DNA of 64,000 bases from Roseinatronobacter bogoriensis DSM 18756 (GCF_004366635.1 NZ_SORN01000004.1:124001-188000); one strand, 5' to 3'. Counted from the stretch's first letter, positions 50,164-59,064 are shown. Notes: generated by a model not told the origin, from the letters alone. A program made the numbers and translations.

Positions 50164-52182
50164 TTAAAGCAGGGACTTGACCTTTTCGGCCACAGCCTGC
50201 GCCGTAATGCCGAATTGCTTGTATAGTTCCGGTGCTGGGGCAGAAGCCCCGAAATCATGCATCCCGACGAAGCCGGATTTCTCGCGCCGGCCACGTTCAC
50301 CATACAGCCACCGATCCCAGCCAAAGCGAATGCCTGCCTCAATCGCGACCCGCACAGGCCCTGCGGGCAGGACCTTGCGGCGATAGGCCTCTGGCTGATC
50401 CTCGAACAGCTCCCAGCAGGGGAAAGATACGACGCGCGTGCCAATACCTTCGGCCTGTAGCAACTCTCTCGCCTGCATCGCAATCTCGACCTCGGAACCC
50501 GTTGCCATCAGCAGCGCCTGACGCTTGCCCTCTGCATCGGCCAGAACATAGGCACCCTGTGCCGTCAGGTTCTTGACCTTATGCTCGACCCGGTAGGTCG
50601 GCAGGTTCTGACGTGTTAGCGCCAGAACCGACGGGGTGCGCTCACTTGTCAATGCCAGTTCCCAGGCCTCGGCCGTCTCGACCGTGTCGCAGGGGCGGAA
50701 TACATGTGTGTTCGGTGTCGCACGCAGCATGGCCAGATGCTCGATCGGCTGGTGGGTTGGGCCATCTTCGCCAAGCCCGATGGAATCGTGGGTCATGACA
50801 TAGGTGACCGGCACACCCATCAAGGCAGACAACCGCATCGACCCGCGCGCATAATCGGTAAAGCACAGGAAGGTTCCACCATAGGGCTTCACGCCACCAT
50901 GCAGCGCCAAGCCGTTCATGGCGGCTGCCATGCCATGTTCGCGGATGCCGTAATAGACATAGCGGCCCTTGCGATCCTCAGAAGAGAAGACACCCAGACA
51001 ACTTGTCTTGGTATTGTTGGAACCCGTCAAATCGGCGGAACCGCCCAGTGTTTCAGGCATGACCTGATTCACCACTTCCAGCACCATTTCTGATGATTTG
51101 CGCGTTGCCACGCTGGGGGCGGTTTCCGAAATCTGCTTTTTCAACGCGCGGATGGCGGATTCGAGCTTTTTCGGGGCCTGACCTGCCATCCGGCGGGTGA
51201 ATTCGGCCTGCTTGGTGCCTGACAGCTTGGCGAACCGCTCTTCCCATGCCGCGCGTGCAACGCCGCCGCGTGCACCAATGCTGCGCCACGCTTTAAGCAC
51301 CTCATCAGGGATTTCGAATGCCCCATAGGGCCAGCCGTAAATCTCCTTGGTGACCGCAATTTCTGCATCGCCAAGGGGAGAGCCATGCGCCCCGGATGTG
51401 TCGGCCTTTTTCGGGCTGCCAAAACCGATGATCGTCTTGCAATCGATCAATACGGGGCGGTCAGACCCTTTCGCTTCCGTCAGGGCGCGGTCAATATCTT
51501 CCGGGTCATGCCCGTCACAGGCCAGGACCTTCCAGCCCGCTGCAGCAAAGCGCGCGCGCTGGTCAGTGCTGTCGGACAGGCTGACGCGGCCATCAATGGT
51601 AATGTCGTTGTTGTCCCACAAGACGATCAGGCGACCAAGTTTCTGATGTCCGGCAAGGCCAATCGCTTCATGGCTGATGCCTTCCATCAGGCAACCATCG
51701 CCCGCGATGACATAGGTGTAGTGATCGACCACTTTCGGTCCGAATTCCGCACGCAGTTTTTCTTCGGCCATGGCAAAGCCGACCGCGTTGGAGATGCCTT
51801 GTCCCAGAGGGCCGGTTGTCGTCTCGACGCCTTTGACATGGCCGTATTCCGGGTGCCCTGCCGTGATTGCGCCCCATTGGCGGAAATTCTTGATCTGATC
51901 GAGGGTCATGTCTTCGTACCCGGTCAGATACAGCAGCGCATAAATCAGCATTGAGCCGTGACCAGCGGACAGGATAAAACGGTCGCGATCGGCCCAGTCA
52001 GGGGCGGCAGCGTCGAATTTCAGATGCCGCTCAAACAGTACAGTTGCAACATCCGCCATTCCCATCGGCATGCCGGGATGGCCAGAATTTGCGGCCTGAA
52101 CTGCATCCATCGCCAAAGTGCGAATAGCGGTTGCCTTGTTCCAGTGATCGGGGTGCGCATCTCTCAGGGCAGCAATATCCAC
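50164..52182 (-). CDS. tkt: Transketolase
   Basis: A thiamine-diphosphate enzyme of the pentose phosphate and Calvin cycles. From the GTG at 52182 (AAGGAA nine bases upstream) it has 672 residues starting DIAALRDAHPDHWNKATAIRTL; the open frame continues upstream but adds non-family sequence. Key motifs are AANSGHPGMPMG, the ThDP-binding GDGCLMEGISHEAI with the downstream NDITIDG, and the pyrimidine-domain IGLGEDGPTHQPIEHLA. It is monocistronic here and lies between two terminators and a divergent coiled-coil gene. No other Calvin cycle gene is near. Confidence 0.96.
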   Translation of the reverse strand: MDIAALRDAHPDHWNKATAIRTLAMDAVQAANSGHPGMPMGMADVATVLFERHLKFDAAAPDWADRDRFILSAGHGSMLIYALLYLTGYEDMTLDQIKNFRQWGAITAGHPEYGHVKGVETTTGPLGQGISNAVGFAMAEEKLRAEFGPKVVDHYTYVIAGDGCLMEGISHEAIGLAGHQKLGRLIVLWDNNDITIDGRVSLSDSTDQRARFAAAGWKVLACDGHDPEDIDRALTEAKGSDRPVLIDCKTIIGFGSPKKADTSGAHGSPLGDAEIAVTKEIYGWPYGAFEIPDEVLKAWRSIGARGGVARAAWEERFAKLSGTKQAEFTRRMAGQAPKKLESAIRALKKQISETAPSVATRKSSEMVLEVVNQVMPETLGGSADLTGSNNTKTSCLGVFSSEDRKGRYVYYGIREHGMAAAMNGLALHGGVKPYGGTFLCFTDYARGSMRLSALMGVPVTYVMTHDSIGLGEDGPTHQPIEHLAMLRATPNTHVFRPCDTVETAEAWELALTSERTPSVLALTRQNLPTYRVEHKVKNLTAQGAYVLADAEGKRQALLMATGSEVEIAMQARELLQAEGIGTRVVSFPCWELFEDQPEAYRRKVLPAGPVRVAIEAGIRFGWDRWLYGERGRREKSGFVGMHDFGASAPAPELYKQFGITAQAVAEKVKSLL

Positions 52183-52400
52183 GTTGGGTGTTCCTTGTCT
52201 GGCCAATCTTTGCGGCGTCATACCAGCCCCAGCGGCAAGTTCAAGCAAAGCGATGCCGTCACGCGACTCAATTCATGACAGCTTGTTGGAAAGCGACAGG
52301 TTTGAGGTTAGGCTAAGAGCGCTTGCGTCTTGTGTCACTGGTGTGGTGATTCGGGATTGCGGCTGGTCAAAAGTGCATTGAAGCAGGAAGCGATAAACGC

Positions 52401-52889
52401 ATGAGCAATGTGTCAGACCTCGAGCGCCGCCTGGGTCGCGCGCTTGATCGGATTGCGAAGAGTGCCCAGAAGCTTGGCGCAGCCCCCACGGAGCCAGAGG
52501 GTTCCGCTGAAGTTGATGAACTGCGTCAAAAGCTTGAGGCAGAGCGCGCAAAAACCGCGCAACTGTCAGAGCGTGTGAATGCGGTTCGTAATCGACAGGA
52601 AGGGTCTTTTGCAACCCTGGAGCGCCGCTTGGCGCGGATGACAGAACAGCTGGATTTGCAAAGCCTTGAAATGCTGCGCCTGAAAAAGGCGAATACAAAA
52701 CTGATCGAGGCAAATCGTCAGCTGCGCGAAGGGTCCGAGGCAAAAATCATCGAACCCAGCACCATCAACCGCTCTCTGTTGGCAGAACTGGAGGCGCTAC
52801 GCGCTGAACGCGCCGCTGAAATGGCCGAGATGGAAGATGTGCTTGGCGAATTGAAGCCGCTGATTTCCTCGGAGGATGCAAATGCCTGA
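52401..52889 (+). CDS. Coiled-coil protein upstream of zapA
   Basis: A 162-residue protein with a long central coiled coil (about residues 35-115, ELRQKLEAERAKTAQLSERV and following). It has no signal peptide and no recognised domain. Its stop overlaps the zapA start region by eight bases, so the two are probably translationally coupled. A coiled-coil protein before zapA is common in Rhodobacterales and may take part in Z-ring organisation. That role is inferred from position alone. It is divergent from tkt, with a 218-base gap. Confidence 0.8.
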   Translation: MSNVSDLERRLGRALDRIAKSAQKLGAAPTEPEGSAEVDELRQKLEAERAKTAQLSERVNAVRNRQEGSFATLERRLARMTEQLDLQSLEMLRLKKANTKLIEANRQLREGSEAKIIEPSTINRSLLAELEALRAERAAEMAEMEDVLGELKPLISSEDANA

Positions 52890-53277
52890 TCAGATCATAA
52901 CCATCGGTCACAAGGAATTTACGGTTGCCTGCCAGCCGGGGGAAGAGCAATACCTGATTTCCGCTGCTGAAATGCTGGATGCCGAAGCGCGGACGCTTCT
53001 GAACCAGATTGGCCGCGTCCCCGCTGAACGCATGTTGCTGATGTCAGGGCTGATGCTGGCCGACAAGACCGCAGAAGCCGATGACAAGCTCAAGGCCGCG
53101 CAAGCTGAAGTCGCGTCACTTCGTGAAGAAATATCGCGCCTTCATTCGCGCCCTGACCCGCAGCCACGACGGGTTGAGGTGCCTGTAATCCCCGCAGATG
53201 TGACCGATGCGTTGACAGAACTCGCTGCGCGGGCGGAAGCTGTTGCCGAAGATCTGGAAGCGCGCGCGAAAGTCTAG
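52882..53277 (+). CDS. zapA: Cell division protein ZapA
   Basis: ZapA cross-links FtsZ filaments. The ATG at 52882 has GGAGG six bases upstream and gives 131 residues; an ATG two codons earlier is worse placed. The N-terminal MPDQIITIGHKEFTVAC, the EQYLISAAEMLDAEARTL helix and the long C-terminal coiled coil (about residues 55-90) fit the family. The C-terminus extends slightly beyond typical ZapA with a Pro/Val segment and a short helix. Its TAG stop and the TAG of the convergent hydrolase overlap in one CTAG. No 6S RNA, which follows zapA in some bacteria, fits in this gap. Confidence 0.9.
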   Translation: MPDQIITIGHKEFTVACQPGEEQYLISAAEMLDAEARTLLNQIGRVPAERMLLMSGLMLADKTAEADDKLKAAQAEVASLREEISRLHSRPDPQPRRVEVPVIPADVTDALTELAARAEAVAEDLEARAKV

Positions 53278-54080
53278 TCAGACACAGCCGAAAGGGCATT
53301 GCGCAATTCACCCGGGAATTCCGGGTGTGAATAGATGTCGTTATGTCCGGCCTGAAGTCGCGATATTGCTGCAATGGCACGGTCGCGCGCTTGTAGCCCA
53401 TCAATCAGCGCTTCGGCGCGGGCAGGCGGGATCACCTCGTCTCGGCTGGCGAGGATGAGGGCGACCGGCGCAGGCGAGGTTTTTAACGCCTCCAACGTGT
53501 TCATTTCATGCCGGAACAGCAACCGGATCGGCAGCCAGGGCATGGTCTGCTTCCCAACGGCAACAAGGCTGTCAAATGGTGTTACAAGCACGGCCCCATC
53601 TATAGGCCGCTCCGAACTCAGATATGCTGCAACGCCGCTGCCAATACTGAATCCTACTGCAATCATGCCATTGGGTGCATCCGGCGCAAGATGGTCATGC
53701 AAGGCCAGCGCATCCGCTTTCAGCGCATTCGCTGACGGGCGTCCCGTGCTGGGCGCGTAGCCGCGGAAATGGAACGCCGCAACGGGGTATTCGGGAGCGA
53801 TGCTATGCACGAACAAGGCAACTGCATCGGCATTCCAGGCATTGCCTCCAAAGGCCAGGATCAAAGGCTTGGTTGGATCTTGGCCGGGGATAAGGCTGCC
53901 TTGCAAAACGCTCCCATCGGGACGTGTCAGGCTAAGCTGTCTGCTCTCTTGCGGCAGTGATGGTGATGGCCCGACAAGGCTTCGTGGAAACACAATCGCA
54001 CCCTGCATCACCGTGAATAGCAGCGCTACAAAGACATATAGACCCGCAACTGAGAGTGCAAATTTAACCAGCCAAGGCAA
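53274..54080 (-). CDS. Membrane-anchored alpha/beta hydrolase
   Basis: A 268-residue hydrolase with an N-terminal membrane anchor (residues about 5-25, KFALSVAGLYVFVALLFTV) and an alpha/beta-hydrolase fold: the oxyanion loop LAFGGNAWN, the nucleophile elbow GFSIGSG (Gly-x-Ser-x-Gly), the Asp in ASRDEVIPP and the late GHNDIYSHPEF with the catalytic His. The start is TTG at 54080, but AGGAGG lies seven bases upstream and no better ATG precedes the anchor. The substrate is unknown. It is the last gene of the operon with ppx, rlmE and trmO. Its stop overlaps that of zapA. Confidence 0.85.
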   Translation of the reverse strand: MPWLVKFALSVAGLYVFVALLFTVMQGAIVFPRSLVGPSPSLPQESRQLSLTRPDGSVLQGSLIPGQDPTKPLILAFGGNAWNADAVALFVHSIAPEYPVAAFHFRGYAPSTGRPSANALKADALALHDHLAPDAPNGMIAVGFSIGSGVAAYLSSERPIDGAVLVTPFDSLVAVGKQTMPWLPIRLLFRHEMNTLEALKTSPAPVALILASRDEVIPPARAEALIDGLQARDRAIAAISRLQAGHNDIYSHPEFPGELRNALSAVSD

Positions 54081-54098
54081 TATGTTACCTCCTGATCT

Positions 54099-54575
54099 TC
54101 AGTCGGGAACGCGGTCGGCTTGTGGCATATGCGGTTTGATGTCAATCAGCGGTGTTCCGTCAATCGCGTCAATGGCATCAATGCGGACAACCCCTTGCGA
54201 GGCGTCAATCCCGAGCACTTTCACAATCCCCATCCCAATCGGGTTCGGTCGTGCGGGCGAGCGCAGGTTGAAGGTTCCCGTCCCCTCACTTCGGTGGCGC
54301 GGTGTCTGATGGATAAGGTCGCGGGGGGCTTCACTCATCCAGTAGAGTAGAACCAAAGCGTCACCAGCCTCGATCCCTGATAGTCCGGGTCGAAACAGCG
54401 GATCAATGTGCACTGTGGCGTCTTGTCCGGTTTCGCGCGCTTGCCTCAGGTTCTTGGGGCAGTCCTCCAAGCTCCACGGGCTGGTGATATGACCGATAAA
54501 AGTGACCTGCGCGTGGAAAGCGGGCTGCGCATCAAGGCGTCTTTCACCTTGGCGTGTGTCGAAACGCCCTGTCAT
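54099..54575 (-). CDS. trmO: tRNA (N6-threonylcarbamoyladenosine(37)-N6)-methyltransferase
   Basis: TrmO (TsaA/YaeB) methylates t6A37 in certain tRNAs using S-adenosylmethionine. The 158-residue product has the family pattern: GHITSPWSLEDCPKN, the HIDPLFRPGLSGIEAGDALVLLYW region, the characteristic RSPARPNPIGMG, and DGTPLIDIKPHMP. Its start overlaps the rlmE stop by four bases (ATGA). It lies between rlmE and the hydrolase gene and is probably co-transcribed with them. The C-terminal extension seen in E. coli TrmO is absent, which is common in shorter homologues. Confidence 0.9.
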   Translation of the reverse strand: MTGRFDTRQGERRLDAQPAFHAQVTFIGHITSPWSLEDCPKNLRQARETGQDATVHIDPLFRPGLSGIEAGDALVLLYWMSEAPRDLIHQTPRHRSEGTGTFNLRSPARPNPIGMGIVKVLGIDASQGVVRIDAIDAIDGTPLIDIKPHMPQADRVPD

Positions 54576-55297
54576 TCCTCTGCGCCTTTGGGTAGACCTC
54601 TGAACCCTTGCGCAACAACATATTTCTCTGAACTATCTGCACGGCTGGCCGGGGGCTTCACATTGGCGACTTTGCGGAAATGCTGCTTCAGCAGGCGTTG
54701 CAAATCGCCTTCGGCACCGCCGGCCAGAACCTTGGCGACGAATGTGCCGCCTTCATCCAGCACGTCAAACGCGAAATAGGCCGCCGCCTCGCAGAGCGCC
54801 ATGATCCGCAAATGGTCGGTTTGCTTATGCCCGGAAGAGGCGGCCGCCATATCCGACATAACGACATCGGCCTTGCCACCAAGCCACTCCTTGACCTTTT
54901 CTTCGGCGCCATCGTCGAGGAAATCAAGCACATGCGCCTCTGCACCGGCCAGTGGTTCCACCTCTTGCAAATCTACCCCAAGCACAGAACCTACGCGTTT
55001 GCCCGACTTCTCACCCAAGGCGTTCACACGCGCGACCGCGACTTGCAGCCACCCACCGGGCGCACAGCCCAGATCGACCACGCGCGCACCGGGCACCAGA
55101 AAGCGGTATTTGTCGTCAAGTTCGATCAGCTTGTAGGCCGCCCGACCGCGATAGCCGTCACGCCGCGCTGCCAGCACATAAGGGTCATTCAACTGCCGTT
55201 CCAGCCAGCGGGTGGAACTGAGCTTGCGCCCGCGTGCCGTCTTGACCTTGACCTTCAGCTCTCTTTGGCCGCGCCCGGATGTATTTTTAATTTTCAT
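54572..55297 (-). CDS. rlmE: 23S rRNA (uridine(2552)-2'-O)-methyltransferase
   Basis: RlmE (FtsJ/RrmJ) methylates U2552 of 23S rRNA late in 50S assembly. The 241-residue product has the catalytic tetrad Lys in RAAYKLIELDDKY, Asp in VVMSDMAAAS, Lys in GTFVAKVLAGG and Glu in SSEKYVVAQGFR, and the SAM loop VDLGCAPGGWLQVA. The N-terminal Lys/Arg-rich tail (MKIKNTSGRGQRELKVKVKT) is longer than in E. coli and fits RNA binding. It is in the operon downstream of ppx by 17 bases. Confidence 0.95.
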   Translation of the reverse strand: MKIKNTSGRGQRELKVKVKTARGRKLSSTRWLERQLNDPYVLAARRDGYRGRAAYKLIELDDKYRFLVPGARVVDLGCAPGGWLQVAVARVNALGEKSGKRVGSVLGVDLQEVEPLAGAEAHVLDFLDDGAEEKVKEWLGGKADVVMSDMAAASSGHKQTDHLRIMALCEAAAYFAFDVLDEGGTFVAKVLAGGAEGDLQRLLKQHFRKVANVKPPASRADSSEKYVVAQGFRGLPKGAEE

Positions 55298-55314
55298 GGT
55301 GTTACGGGTTTCTC

Positions 55315-56457
55315 TTAAGGTATAAGGTTAAGTGCGCCATCGCTGCTCATTTGCGCGAATAGCAGTCCCTCGCGCAGTCCGCGATCCGCGACAGACATTC
55401 TGTCGGTTGGCCAGACGCGCATCAGGGCCGTCAGGATGGCCGCACCAGACATGATCTGGGTGTGCCGTTCCCGCCCGATGCGCGGGTCCTGACGTCGGCC
55501 AATTGGCCCAAGCGCCAGATATTCCCGGATCACACTGTCGACTTGGTCCGAATTCATGACAAGCCCATCAACCTTGTTCCTGTCATAGCGTTTCAGCCGA
55601 AGATAGGACGCAGCCACTGTCGTGATGGTGCCAGAAGTGCCGATAACCTGAAATGCCCTATGTGCCTTGGCATCACGATAGGGGGTGAAGGCTTCGAGTT
55701 GTTCCTCGAAATACCAACTCATCAAGGCAAAGCGCGCGGCGTCATCATCAACCTCGCGGAAATAGTCCTTCAAGGTCGCAACCCCCAGCGGCACGCTGAT
55801 CCAGTCCACGACCTGCGGCTTGTCATCCTCCGGCTCCCCCATGAACGCGCCGCGATGCATCGACATGATGGCATTGCGCCGCTTTTCAGGCGCGACGCGC
55901 GACAGGTCGATCCAGACAAGTTCGGTAGAGCCGCCGCCGATGTCTATGACCAGCAACTGCTCTGTCTCGGGCGCGACAAGCGATGCGCAAGACACCACCG
56001 CAAGGCGCGCCTCTTCCTCTGCGGTGATGATTTCCAGCTTCAAGCCGGTCTCCATCTGGGCGCGCCGAATGAAGTCAGGGCTGTTTCGCGCGCGGCGGCA
56101 TGCCTCTGTCGCAACCAGCCGCATCTTGCGCACATTGTGCTGATCCAGTTTCGACCGGCATATGCGAAGTGCTTGCAACGTGCGTTGCATCGGGCGATGC
56201 GACAGCATCCCCGAAGTTTTCAATCCGGTTCCAAGCTCTACAGCCTTGGAAAAACTATCCACCACTTCGAAATGCCCGCCCGCTGGGCGCGCAATCAACA
56301 TGCGGCAACTATTTGTTCCCAGATCAAGCGCCGCATAGAGTTGCGGGTCTGACCCAGGTCGGCGCGCGGCCTTTACCGATTTCGGGGCAGCACCAAAGGG
56401 GCGTCTGCCAATATCATTCGGGGAAGCGGCCACGCCTGTGGGACGCTCGGGCGTCAT
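55315..56457 (-). CDS. ppx: Ppx/GppA phosphatase family protein (exopolyphosphatase)
   Basis: An exopolyphosphatase or guanosine pentaphosphate phosphatase. The 380-residue product has the ASKHA phosphate-1 loop AALDLGTNSCRMLI near residue 45, the RLVATEACRRARN segment, the catalytic Glu in TAEEEARLAV, and VIDIGGGSTELVW. The N-terminal 40 residues are an unstructured basic extension. It is short compared with E. coli Ppx, which is typical for alphaproteobacterial members. The ATG at 56457 has GGAGGG upstream. It heads an operon with rlmE, trmO and the hydrolase. An FNR-like sequence lies just upstream at 56484. Confidence 0.9.
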   Translation of the reverse strand: MTPERPTGVAASPNDIGRRPFGAAPKSVKAARRPGSDPQLYAALDLGTNSCRMLIARPAGGHFEVVDSFSKAVELGTGLKTSGMLSHRPMQRTLQALRICRSKLDQHNVRKMRLVATEACRRARNSPDFIRRAQMETGLKLEIITAEEEARLAVVSCASLVAPETEQLLVIDIGGGSTELVWIDLSRVAPEKRRNAIMSMHRGAFMGEPEDDKPQVVDWISVPLGVATLKDYFREVDDDAARFALMSWYFEEQLEAFTPYRDAKAHRAFQVIGTSGTITTVAASYLRLKRYDRNKVDGLVMNSDQVDSVIREYLALGPIGRRQDPRIGRERHTQIMSGAAILTALMRVWPTDRMSVADRGLREGLLFAQMSSDGALNLIP

Positions 56458-56483
56458 AATCGCCCTCCAATTTCGTGTTACAT

Positions 56484-56497
56484 TTGAAGGTAATCAA
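56484..56497. promoter_or_regulatory. Weak FNR-like sequence upstream of ppx
   Basis: TTGAAGGTAATCAA has the FNR half-site layout TTGA-N6-TCAA with one arm altered. It lies 27 bases before the ppx start. It may be chance. Confidence 0.25.
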
Positions 56498-56715
56498 CAC
56501 GGCTGGCATAAGCAAGCTTTGACATGCGTGAAAAGCGATGACTGAGGTTCTTGTCATAATGAACTTGAGGAAAATGACGCTGGCGCACTCTCGTCTTATG
56601 GGGGGAGAATGCTGTATCTGTGCGTCGTGATCCCTTGGCGAGGTGTCGGTTTTCACGCGGGCATACGTTGGATTCACGCCTAAATGGATATCGTTGTCCA
56701 AACAAAAGGTGGCAT

Positions 56716-57012
56716 ATGGCGCAGCTTGTGATTGTATATTGGCGGGATATTCCGGCGCAAGTGATCGTGGGCAAGGGGCGCCGCGCTCACAAGATCCAGT
56801 TGTCAGAACGGTTCGAGCAAGCCATCGACCGATGTGCAATGAAGGTCGGTGCCAGGGATGCAGACGCCTATCTGGGCGAATGGCGCAAGGCTGCGCCGGT
56901 CGAGGTCGCTGGAAGTGATGAAGATGTCGCGAAAACCACCGCAGCGCGGCTGGAAGCAGAGTATGACGCGGACAGGTTGAAAGCGTTGATCGCCAGTAAT
57001 GGCTGGGCATAA
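56716..57012 (+). CDS. Small protein of the virulence-factor (PF13769-type) family
   Basis: A 98-residue cytoplasmic protein starting MAQLVIVYWRDIPAQVIVGKGR at the ATG at 56716. The pattern YWRDIPAQVIVGKGRR and FEQAIDRCAMKVG is that of the conserved small domain often annotated virulence factor, recalled from memory. It contains no catalytic motif that I recognise. It stands 43 bases before an MTHFR-like gene and a methyltransferase-like gene on the same strand, an arrangement common in alphaproteobacteria, so a link to folate-dependent one-carbon transfer is more plausible than a virulence role. No strong promoter was recognised upstream. Confidence 0.82.
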   Translation: MAQLVIVYWRDIPAQVIVGKGRRAHKIQLSERFEQAIDRCAMKVGARDADAYLGEWRKAAPVEVAGSDEDVAKTTAARLEAEYDADRLKALIASNGWA

Positions 57013-57055
57013 GGAGCTTTCAAGTGTGACCCGACCCCGTCTGATGGAGCGTATC

Positions 57056-57970
57056 ATGTCGCTATTGAATTTTCGCCGCACTTCCCCGTCCACTGCGCCA
57101 CAGAATGCACAGGTCGAAGCTCTGCTACAGGGGTTCTCGATAGAAGTGATGCCGCGCACGGCAGATAAGATTGCTGATTTCCGCGCAGTCCTGCCCGCCG
57201 GAACGCGTGTTTATATCGCGCATATAGATGGTACGCCTATCGCCGATATGGTTGCAACTGCTGCCCGCCTGCGCGCAGAAGGCATGGAGCCGATGCCGCA
57301 TTTCCCAGCGAGAATCATCGCCAACCGTGCTGAATTGGCAGATTGGATTGCGCGTTATCAGGGCGAGGCAGATATTCGTGAGGCGCTAATGTTGGGCGGG
57401 GGCGTCGCGACCCCAAAAGGCGATTATGACAATTCCATGCAGTTGCTTGAAACTGGTTTGTTCGACGGCTTTCGCCGTCTGCATGTTGCCGGGCATCCAG
57501 AGGGCAATCGCGATATTGCCGCAGACGGGGGGCAGGAGATCATCCTGAATGCCTTGCAATGGAAGCAGGATTTCGCCCGCGAGAAAGGTATCGAGATGGC
57601 AATCGTTACCCAGTTTGCGTTTGAGGCGCAGCCGATCATTGCATGGGTGCAGCGCTTGCGCGATCAGGGAATCGAACTGCCTGTGCATCTGGGTGTGGCA
57701 GGGCCAGCAAAGTTGCAGACATTGATCAAATTTGCGGTCGCTTGTGGCGTTGGCCCATCGCTCAAGGTTCTGCAAAAACGCGCGAAAGATGTCTCAAAGC
57801 TGCTTGTTCCGTTTGAGCCGACTGGGCTGGTCACTGATATTGCGGCCTATAAGGCAGATCACCCGGATTTCGGTGTCGAACGGCTGCATTTCTTCCCGCT
57901 TGGTGGGATCAAGACGAATACAGACTGGACCATCGCACAGGGCGGCGCATCTGGTCGGCCTGCGATTTAA
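57056..57970 (+). CDS. Methylenetetrahydrofolate reductase-like protein
   Basis: A 304-residue protein from the ATG at 57056 (GGAG six bases upstream); further in-frame ATGs lie upstream at 57044 and 56999. It has the MTHFR barrel pattern: FSIEVMPRTADKI at the start, PHFPARI, LMLGGGVATPKGDYDNSMQLL, HVAGHPEGNRD and VTQFAFEAQPIIAWV, with HLGVAGPAKLQTLIKFA later. These match the FAD-dependent reductases that convert methylenetetrahydrofolate to methyltetrahydrofolate. It differs enough from E. coli MetF to leave the substrate open. It is 21 bases upstream of the methyltransferase-like gene, forming a one-carbon module. Confidence 0.82.
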   Translation: MSLLNFRRTSPSTAPQNAQVEALLQGFSIEVMPRTADKIADFRAVLPAGTRVYIAHIDGTPIADMVATAARLRAEGMEPMPHFPARIIANRAELADWIARYQGEADIREALMLGGGVATPKGDYDNSMQLLETGLFDGFRRLHVAGHPEGNRDIAADGGQEIILNALQWKQDFAREKGIEMAIVTQFAFEAQPIIAWVQRLRDQGIELPVHLGVAGPAKLQTLIKFAVACGVGPSLKVLQKRAKDVSKLLVPFEPTGLVTDIAAYKADHPDFGVERLHFFPLGGIKTNTDWTIAQGGASGRPAI

Positions 57971-57991
57971 CCTAGAACTTCTGGAGAGAAT

Positions 57992-58981
57992 ATGACCCGT
58001 ACTGTCCTTGAATCCGCGACCAAAACTGTCGTGATCGGTTTTGACGAACCGTTTTGCGTCATCGGTGAGCGCATCAATCCGACTGGCCGCAAGAAACTGG
58101 CTGCTGAACTGGAGCTGGATGATTTTTCGACAGTCGAGCGTGACGCCTTGGAGCAGGTTGCTTGCGGGGCGATGGTTTTGGATATCAATTCTGGGGCCGT
58201 ATTCTCGAACAAGATGGCCAAAGACCCGCGCTATGCAGACAACAACTTTGTCGAACCACCACTGATGCGCGCCTTGTGTGAACGCGTGCAGGCGCTGGTC
58301 GATGTGCCGCTTTGCATCGACTCTTCAGTGCCAGAGGCGCTGAAAGCCGGGCTTGAAGCCTGCAATGGCCGCCCCTTGCTGAACTCCGTCACAGGCGAGG
58401 AGGAGCGGCTGGAAGCGATCCTGCCGCTGGTCAAGAAATACAACGTCCCGGTTGTCGCCATTTCGAATGATGACACAGGTATCTCTGAAGATCCTGAAGT
58501 CCGCTTTGCCGTTGCGAAGAAGATTGTTGAGCGTGCCGCCGATTTCGGCATTCCCGCGCATGACATTGTTGTTGACCCACTGGTAATGCCAATTGGCGCA
58601 ATGGCAACGGCCGGGCAGCAGGTCTTTGCGCTCGTGCGTCGTCTTCGTGATGAGTTGGGGGTCAATACCACCTGTGGCGCGTCGAATATCAGCTTTGGCT
58701 TGCCAAACCGCCACGGGGTGAATGCAGCTTTCCTGCCGATGGCCATTGGTGCCGGTATGACCAGCGCGATCATGAACCCTGTCCGCTCGGTCGAGATGGA
58801 GGCCATTCGCGCCGCCAATATGCTGATGAACCATGACCCGAATGGTGGTGCGTGGATCGGGCTTTCAAAGGTGCTGGAAGCGGTCAAGGATGGGGTCAGC
58901 TTTGCCGAAGCCTCGCGTGCGGCAATGGACGCGGGCGCACGCACTGGTGGGCGCCGCGGCGGACGGCGCGCACGCGGATAA
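57992..58981 (+). CDS. Methyltetrahydrofolate:corrinoid methyltransferase-like protein
   Basis: A pterin-binding (dihydropteroate synthase-like) barrel of 329 residues. Seen are VIGERINPTGRKKLAAEL, GAMVLDINSGAV, PLCIDSSVPEALKAGL, NSVTGEEERL, and the DPLVMPIGAMA, TCGASNISFGLPNR sequence, which match AcsE/MetH pterin domains and MtvA-like methyltransferases. Such proteins transfer the methyl group between methyltetrahydrofolate and a cobalamin protein. No corrinoid protein gene is next to it in this window, so its methyl partner must be encoded elsewhere. It ends in a Gly/Arg-rich tail (GGRRGGRRARG). Confidence 0.86.
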   Translation: MTRTVLESATKTVVIGFDEPFCVIGERINPTGRKKLAAELELDDFSTVERDALEQVACGAMVLDINSGAVFSNKMAKDPRYADNNFVEPPLMRALCERVQALVDVPLCIDSSVPEALKAGLEACNGRPLLNSVTGEEERLEAILPLVKKYNVPVVAISNDDTGISEDPEVRFAVAKKIVERAADFGIPAHDIVVDPLVMPIGAMATAGQQVFALVRRLRDELGVNTTCGASNISFGLPNRHGVNAAFLPMAIGAGMTSAIMNPVRSVEMEAIRAANMLMNHDPNGGAWIGLSKVLEAVKDGVSFAEASRAAMDAGARTGGRRGGRRARG

Positions 58982-59006
58982 GCTGTTCAGGGCGATGACA
59001 GATAGA

Positions 59007-59033
59007 AAGGCGGGGGAATCCCCACCTTTTTGC
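59007..59033 (+). terminator. Terminator after the one-carbon module
   Basis: An interrupted stem (AAAGG then GGGG, pairing with CCCC then CCTTT, one C-A mismatch) followed by a run of five T. It sits about 25 bases past the methyltransferase stop. Confidence 0.65.
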
Positions 59034-59064
59034 TGTGTAGGGCGGGGTATTGCAGGACAAGAAA

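Noticed and set aside
53278..53400. Search for a 6S RNA after zapA
   Set aside because: In some bacteria 6S RNA follows zapA, but here the convergent hydrolase gene overlaps the zapA stop, leaving no room.
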